Shown in pieces: positions 13,875 through 15,647 of a stretch of 15,647 nt of DNA. The DNA is from Paracoccaceae bacterium (GTDB taxonomy: Bacteria; Pseudomonadota; Alphaproteobacteria; Rhodobacterales; Rhodobacteraceae), in the NCBI GenBank assembly GCA_026982515.1, contig JALSGY010000309.1:1-15647 (forward strand), read 5' to 3'. The translations under genes were made by a program, and so were the position numbers. The notes below the pieces were generated by a model, which was not told the DNA's origin, searched no databases, and was given only the letters and a program-made list of their open reading frames with translations. Every line of letters begins with the position of its first letter. Position 1 is the first letter of the stretch.

Positions 13875-14252
13875 TCAGACTCCTTTGCGAACGAGGATGC
13901 CGATGGCCTTCAGCTCCGCGATGGCGGCGGCCTTCTCGGCGTTGGTGATCCCGGCCGGCCACACGAGGGCGTGATCGGCGACGATGGCGTGGCGGGCGAG
14001 CAGGATGCCGTCATCATGGTCACCGGCGGTGGCGTCCACCGGCTCCAGTAAGATGCCTGCGGCGGTCTGGCTGCCGTCGGTGGCTGCGGGGTCCAGCGCC
14101 TTCACCTTGCCGGTGGCGGCATTGAGCCCCACCACCGCACCCAGGGCGAGGTTCTGGCCGGAAGCCACGGTGACCTGGTCGCGGGAATAGAGATTGGGGG
14201 CCTCGTACTTGAGCAGGTCCCCGAGGTTCATGCCTTCGGTGATCACGGGCAT
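13875..14252 (-). CDS. D: Head decoration protein D
   Basis: This 125-residue protein matches the lambda D (head decoration, HDPD) family in length and pattern: 'MNLGDLLKYEAPNLYSRDQVTVASGQNLALGAVVGL', 'GILLEPVDATAGD', 'ARHAIVADHALVWPAG' and the C-terminal 'AIAELKAIGILVRKGV'. D trimers sit on the outside of the expanded capsid and hold it against DNA pressure. The ATG is preceded by AAGGAGGT, complementary to the 16S tail over eight bases, at five bases' spacing. That is the strongest site in the window and suits the several hundred copies per virion. It lies one base after the protease/scaffold stop and two bases before the capsid start, reproducing the lambda C-Nu3-D-E order. Confidence 0.94.
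   Translation of the reverse strand: MPVITEGMNLGDLLKYEAPNLYSRDQVTVASGQNLALGAVVGLNAATGKVKALDPAATDGSQTAAGILLEPVDATAGDHDDGILLARHAIVADHALVWPAGITNAEKAAAIAELKAIGILVRKGV
13880..13886 (-). promoter_or_regulatory. Ribosome binding site of the major capsid gene
   Basis: AAAGGAG seven bases before ATG 13872. It decides the start against the longer in-frame extension, and is nearly identical to the leader of the tail tube gene. Confidence 0.8.
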
Positions 14253-14253
14253 C

Positions 14254-14592
14254 TCACACCTCCTTGGCCGCGCGCTTGCGGGCGGCCTGCACGACCGGGT
14301 TGTCTTCGAGACTCGCGGCAGGGCTCAGCCGCTGCGGGTCGATGTGACTGGCGATCTCGGGCTCTTTAGCACGGTACTCGAGCAGGGCCTCGCGCACCGC
14401 CTCCTGGCTCATGCCCTGCGCGAGAAAGCCCGCCGTCTTTTCCGGGCAGCCGGCGAGCAGGCAGAGATCGGCGATGGCCCGGGCCTCATTACGAGCGGCC
14501 TCTACCGCCGCGGCGATCTCCATCTGGGCCAGTTCTTTCGGATCCGCTGCCATAGGCTCGCAAGCAGCGGTATCAGGGTCATGGTGCTCCAT
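14254..14592 (-). CDS. Nested capsid scaffold protein (Nu3-like), in-frame start inside the protease gene
   Basis: An ATG at codon 292 of the protease gene has AGGAGA eight bases upstream, a far better site than chance in the middle of a coding region. It would yield a 112-residue protein identical to the protease C-terminus, starting MEHHDPDTAACEPMAADPKE. That part is separate from the S49 catalytic domain, is charged and largely helical (ELAQMEIAAAVEAARNEARAIADL), and ends with basic residues (ARKRAAKEV). These are standard traits of phage scaffolds. In lambda, Nu3 is expressed this way from within gene C. The protease would later degrade the scaffold. Independent expression is inferred from the ribosome site and the lambda precedent. 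Confidence 0.7.
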   Translation of the reverse strand: MEHHDPDTAACEPMAADPKELAQMEIAAAVEAARNEARAIADLCLLAGCPEKTAGFLAQGMSQEAVREALLEYRAKEPEIASHIDPQRLSPAASLEDNPVVQAARKRAAKEV

Positions 14593-15465
14593 GGTCGGTG
14601 TCTCCTGGTGTTGGGTGGGAGTCGGATTGATCGGGGTGACGAGTTCCGCGCGCATGGCCACGACGGCGTCACGCAGGGTGCCGACCCGGTCGGCGAGCCC
14701 CGCAGCCACCGCGTCACCGCCGAAGTAGAGCCGCGCTTGGGTATCCCGCACCGCCTCGACAGTGAGCCCGCGGTGCCGGGCCACCGACTCGGTGAAGATG
14801 CCGTAGAGGCGATCCACCTCGGCCTGCAGCGCAGCGCGGGCATCATCCGAGAGCGGCGCGTGGGGGCTGAAGTCGTTTTTGTGGCTTCCTGCGTAGATGG
14901 CGGTGAAGCGGTAGCCGTCCTGCTCGTCCTTTCGCGACTGGTCGGCGTGCATGGCGATGACGCCGATGGAGCCGACGCCGCCGGTGCGGGTGACGAACAC
15001 CTCGTCGCTTGCTGCCGCTAAGGCGTAGGCGGCGGAGAAGGCCTGGTCGTTGGCCACGGCCCAGACGGGCTTGTCATGCGTGGCGGCGCGGATGCGCTCG
15101 GCCAGTTCGAACACGCCGCCGGCCTCGCCGCCCGGGCTGTCGATGTCCAGCACAATGCCGGCCACCGCCGGGTCCGCCACCGCCTGCCCAAGCCGCTCGC
15201 CGATTTCCTGGTAGCTGGTGAGCCCCGAAGCCGCCTCCAGCCCCAGTGCGCGGCGCACCAGGGTCCCGTGGATCGGGATCACGGCGATGTCGCCTTGCTG
15301 CGGGGACGATGGCCGTTTGTGGCCGGGTTCGAAAGGCAGTGGCTTCAGCCCGCTCTCCGGCCAGCCGATACGCTCTCCTAGGACGGCCAGGATGATTTCC
15401 AGCTTCTCCGGAGCGATCAGCAACGGTGTCCCGATGATCCGGGCCGCGAGATGAGGCAGGCGCAT
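14254..15465 (-). CDS. Capsid maturation protease, S49 (SppA/ClpP-fold) family, with C-terminal scaffold domain
   Basis: This 403-residue protein combines a protease and a scaffold, like lambda C. Residues 1-30 (RLPHLAARIIGTPLLIAPEKLEIIL) are the conserved phage S49 opening. Residues about 60-270 form the catalytic domain: 'IPIHGTLVRR', 'VLDIDSPGGEAGGVFELAE', 'AVANDQAFSAAYALAAASD' with nucleophile Ser144, 'RTGGVGSIGVIAMHADQS', and the general base Lys196 in 'YAGSHKND'. The Ser-Lys spacing of 52 equals that of the Bacillus SppA dyad. A Pro/Thr/Gln-rich linker (about 277-291) leads to the scaffold part. It acts inside the prohead, cutting scaffold and itself before packaging. GGAG lies eleven bases before the ATG. 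No signal peptide is present, so it is not a cell-envelope peptidase. Confidence 0.93.
   Translation of the reverse strand: MRLPHLAARIIGTPLLIAPEKLEIILAVLGERIGWPESGLKPLPFEPGHKRPSSPQQGDIAVIPIHGTLVRRALGLEAASGLTSYQEIGERLGQAVADPAVAGIVLDIDSPGGEAGGVFELAERIRAATHDKPVWAVANDQAFSAAYALAAASDEVFVTRTGGVGSIGVIAMHADQSRKDEQDGYRFTAIYAGSHKNDFSPHAPLSDDARAALQAEVDRLYGIFTESVARHRGLTVEAVRDTQARLYFGGDAVAAGLADRVGTLRDAVVAMRAELVTPINPTPTQHQETPTMEHHDPDTAACEPMAADPKELAQMEIAAAVEAARNEARAIADLCLLAGCPEKTAGFLAQGMSQEAVREALLEYRAKEPEIASHIDPQRLSPAASLEDNPVVQAARKRAAKEV
14258..14265 (-). promoter_or_regulatory. Near-perfect Shine-Dalgarno site of decoration gene D
   Basis: AAGGAGGT on the minus strand five bases before the D start, within the last codons of the protease gene. 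It is the longest anti-16S match seen here and implies very high translation of D. Confidence 0.8.
14601..14606 (-). promoter_or_regulatory. Internal ribosome binding site for the nested scaffold
   Basis: AGGAGA eight bases before the internal ATG at 14592, in the linker region of the protease gene. Its quality and position support a separate scaffold product. Confidence 0.65.
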
Positions 15466-15467
15466 GG

Positions 15468-15495
15468 TTGCAAAATCTCCGAGCGTGACTACAAT
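15468..15495 (+). promoter_or_regulatory. Candidate sigma-70 promoter of the ParD-like gene
   Basis: TTGCAA (15468-15473, 4 of 6 to consensus), a 16-base spacer and TACAAT (15490-15495, 5 of 6). Transcription would begin near 15502, leaving a short leader before GAGGA and the ATG at 15523. It lies in the 57-base gap between the divergent protease and antitoxin genes. Confidence 0.5.
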
Positions 15496-15500
15496 TGTGG
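15489..15500. promoter_or_regulatory. Possible operator palindrome over the -10 box
   Basis: ACAATTGT (15491-15498) is a perfect 8-bp palindrome, extended by one mismatch to CTACAATTGTGG. It covers the candidate -10 box. Antitoxins commonly repress their own promoter from such sites, so an autoregulatory operator is plausible. Confidence 0.4.
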
Positions 15501-15522
15501 TAAATGGATCGAGGATACTGAA

Positions 15523-15647
15523 ATGAGCGTTTCCGTCCGCATCGACGAAACCCTGGTGGAAGAGGCCCGCGCCGCCGCCAAAGCCGAATTCCGCACGGTG
15601 CAGGGCCAGATCGAGTTCTGGGCCAAGGTGGGCCGTGCCGCCCTGGA
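15523..15647 (+). CDS. ParD-like type II antitoxin, N-terminal part
   Basis: Forty-one codons are visible before the window ends. The ATG has GAGGA seven bases upstream. The product MSVSVRIDETLVEEARAAAK continues 'AEFRTVQGQIEFWAKVGRAAL'. This fits the ParD-like antitoxin family: a first beta strand (SVSVRID) followed by two helices of a ribbon-helix-helix DNA-binding unit, with the signature 'K.EFRTV..QIE.WAK.GRAAL'. Such proteins neutralise a toxin encoded next to them and repress their own operon; the toxin, if present, must lie beyond 15647. The gene diverges from the phage protease and has its own likely promoter, so it can be expressed in the lysogen. It could be a phage accessory gene or mark the start of unrelated host sequence. 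Confidence 0.78.
   Translation, partial: MSVSVRIDETLVEEARAAAKAEFRTVQGQIEFWAKVGRAAL

Noticed and set aside
13873..13962. 30-residue N-terminal extension of the capsid protein
   Set aside because: It overlaps the decoration gene in another frame and is Arg/His-rich. The AAAGGAG-preceded ATG at 13872 yields the standard E start.
12457..13974. A 505-codon open frame on the plus strand opposite the capsid gene
   Set aside because: It is the mirror of high-GC coding sequence: low-complexity Val/Gly/His/Glu-rich product, no family pattern, and the opposite strand encodes clear E, FII-like and other phage proteins.
1..15647. tRNA genes, insertion sequences, attachment sites, integrase or lysis genes
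   Set aside because: None could be seen on either strand; the window is filled with structural genes and has no stretch over 300 bases without a gene.

Overview
The window is the head-to-tail structural block of a siphophage, most likely a prophage, in a high-GC proteobacterium. By eye GC is in the mid-60s percent, with GTG starts and strong Shine-Dalgarno sequences. The genus cannot be read from this stretch. Almost everything is on the minus strand, so the natural reading direction is from high to low coordinates. Gene order is lambda-like in the head and tail-tube part. The tail tip instead resembles gene-transfer-agent and D3112-type tips.

Head part (15465 to 12460, minus): an S49 Ser-Lys capsid protease with a nested scaffold start (C/Nu3 arrangement), decoration protein D, major capsid protein E, a possible 38-codon reading frame with a GC-rich hairpin, and an FII-like head-tail joining protein. 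Connector and tube part (12451 to 9794): a likely tail terminator, a 54-residue DUF7210-type protein, the tail tube protein, the tail assembly chaperone G with its -1 frameshift product GT, and a basic tail protein. Tail part (9546 to 1): a 1055-residue tape measure protein, two diverged paralogous virion proteins, a 563-residue tail protein, a DUF2163/BR0599-type hub with four candidate Fe-S cysteines, two very small conserved tail proteins, and the first 513 codons of a large tail-tip protein that runs off the left edge. Most of these genes abut or overlap by 1 to 11 bases, which suggests one late transcript with translational coupling.

Two genes break the pattern by lying on the plus strand. 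A lower-GC 58-codon gene sits alone between the tail chaperone region and the tape measure gene, as a phage 'moron' would. At the right edge the first 41 codons of a ParD-like antitoxin diverge from the protease gene, behind a plausible promoter with an overlapping palindrome. Portal and terminase genes, normally just upstream of the protease, are therefore not adjacent.

The most unusual structure is a 74-bp element at 10209-10282 made of four back-to-back perfect hairpins. It is embedded in frame inside a tail-protein gene and looks like a palindromic repeat element carried within coding sequence. Other points of interest are the GT frameshift, with two candidate slippery sites, and near-identical ribosome-binding leaders for the capsid and tail tube genes.
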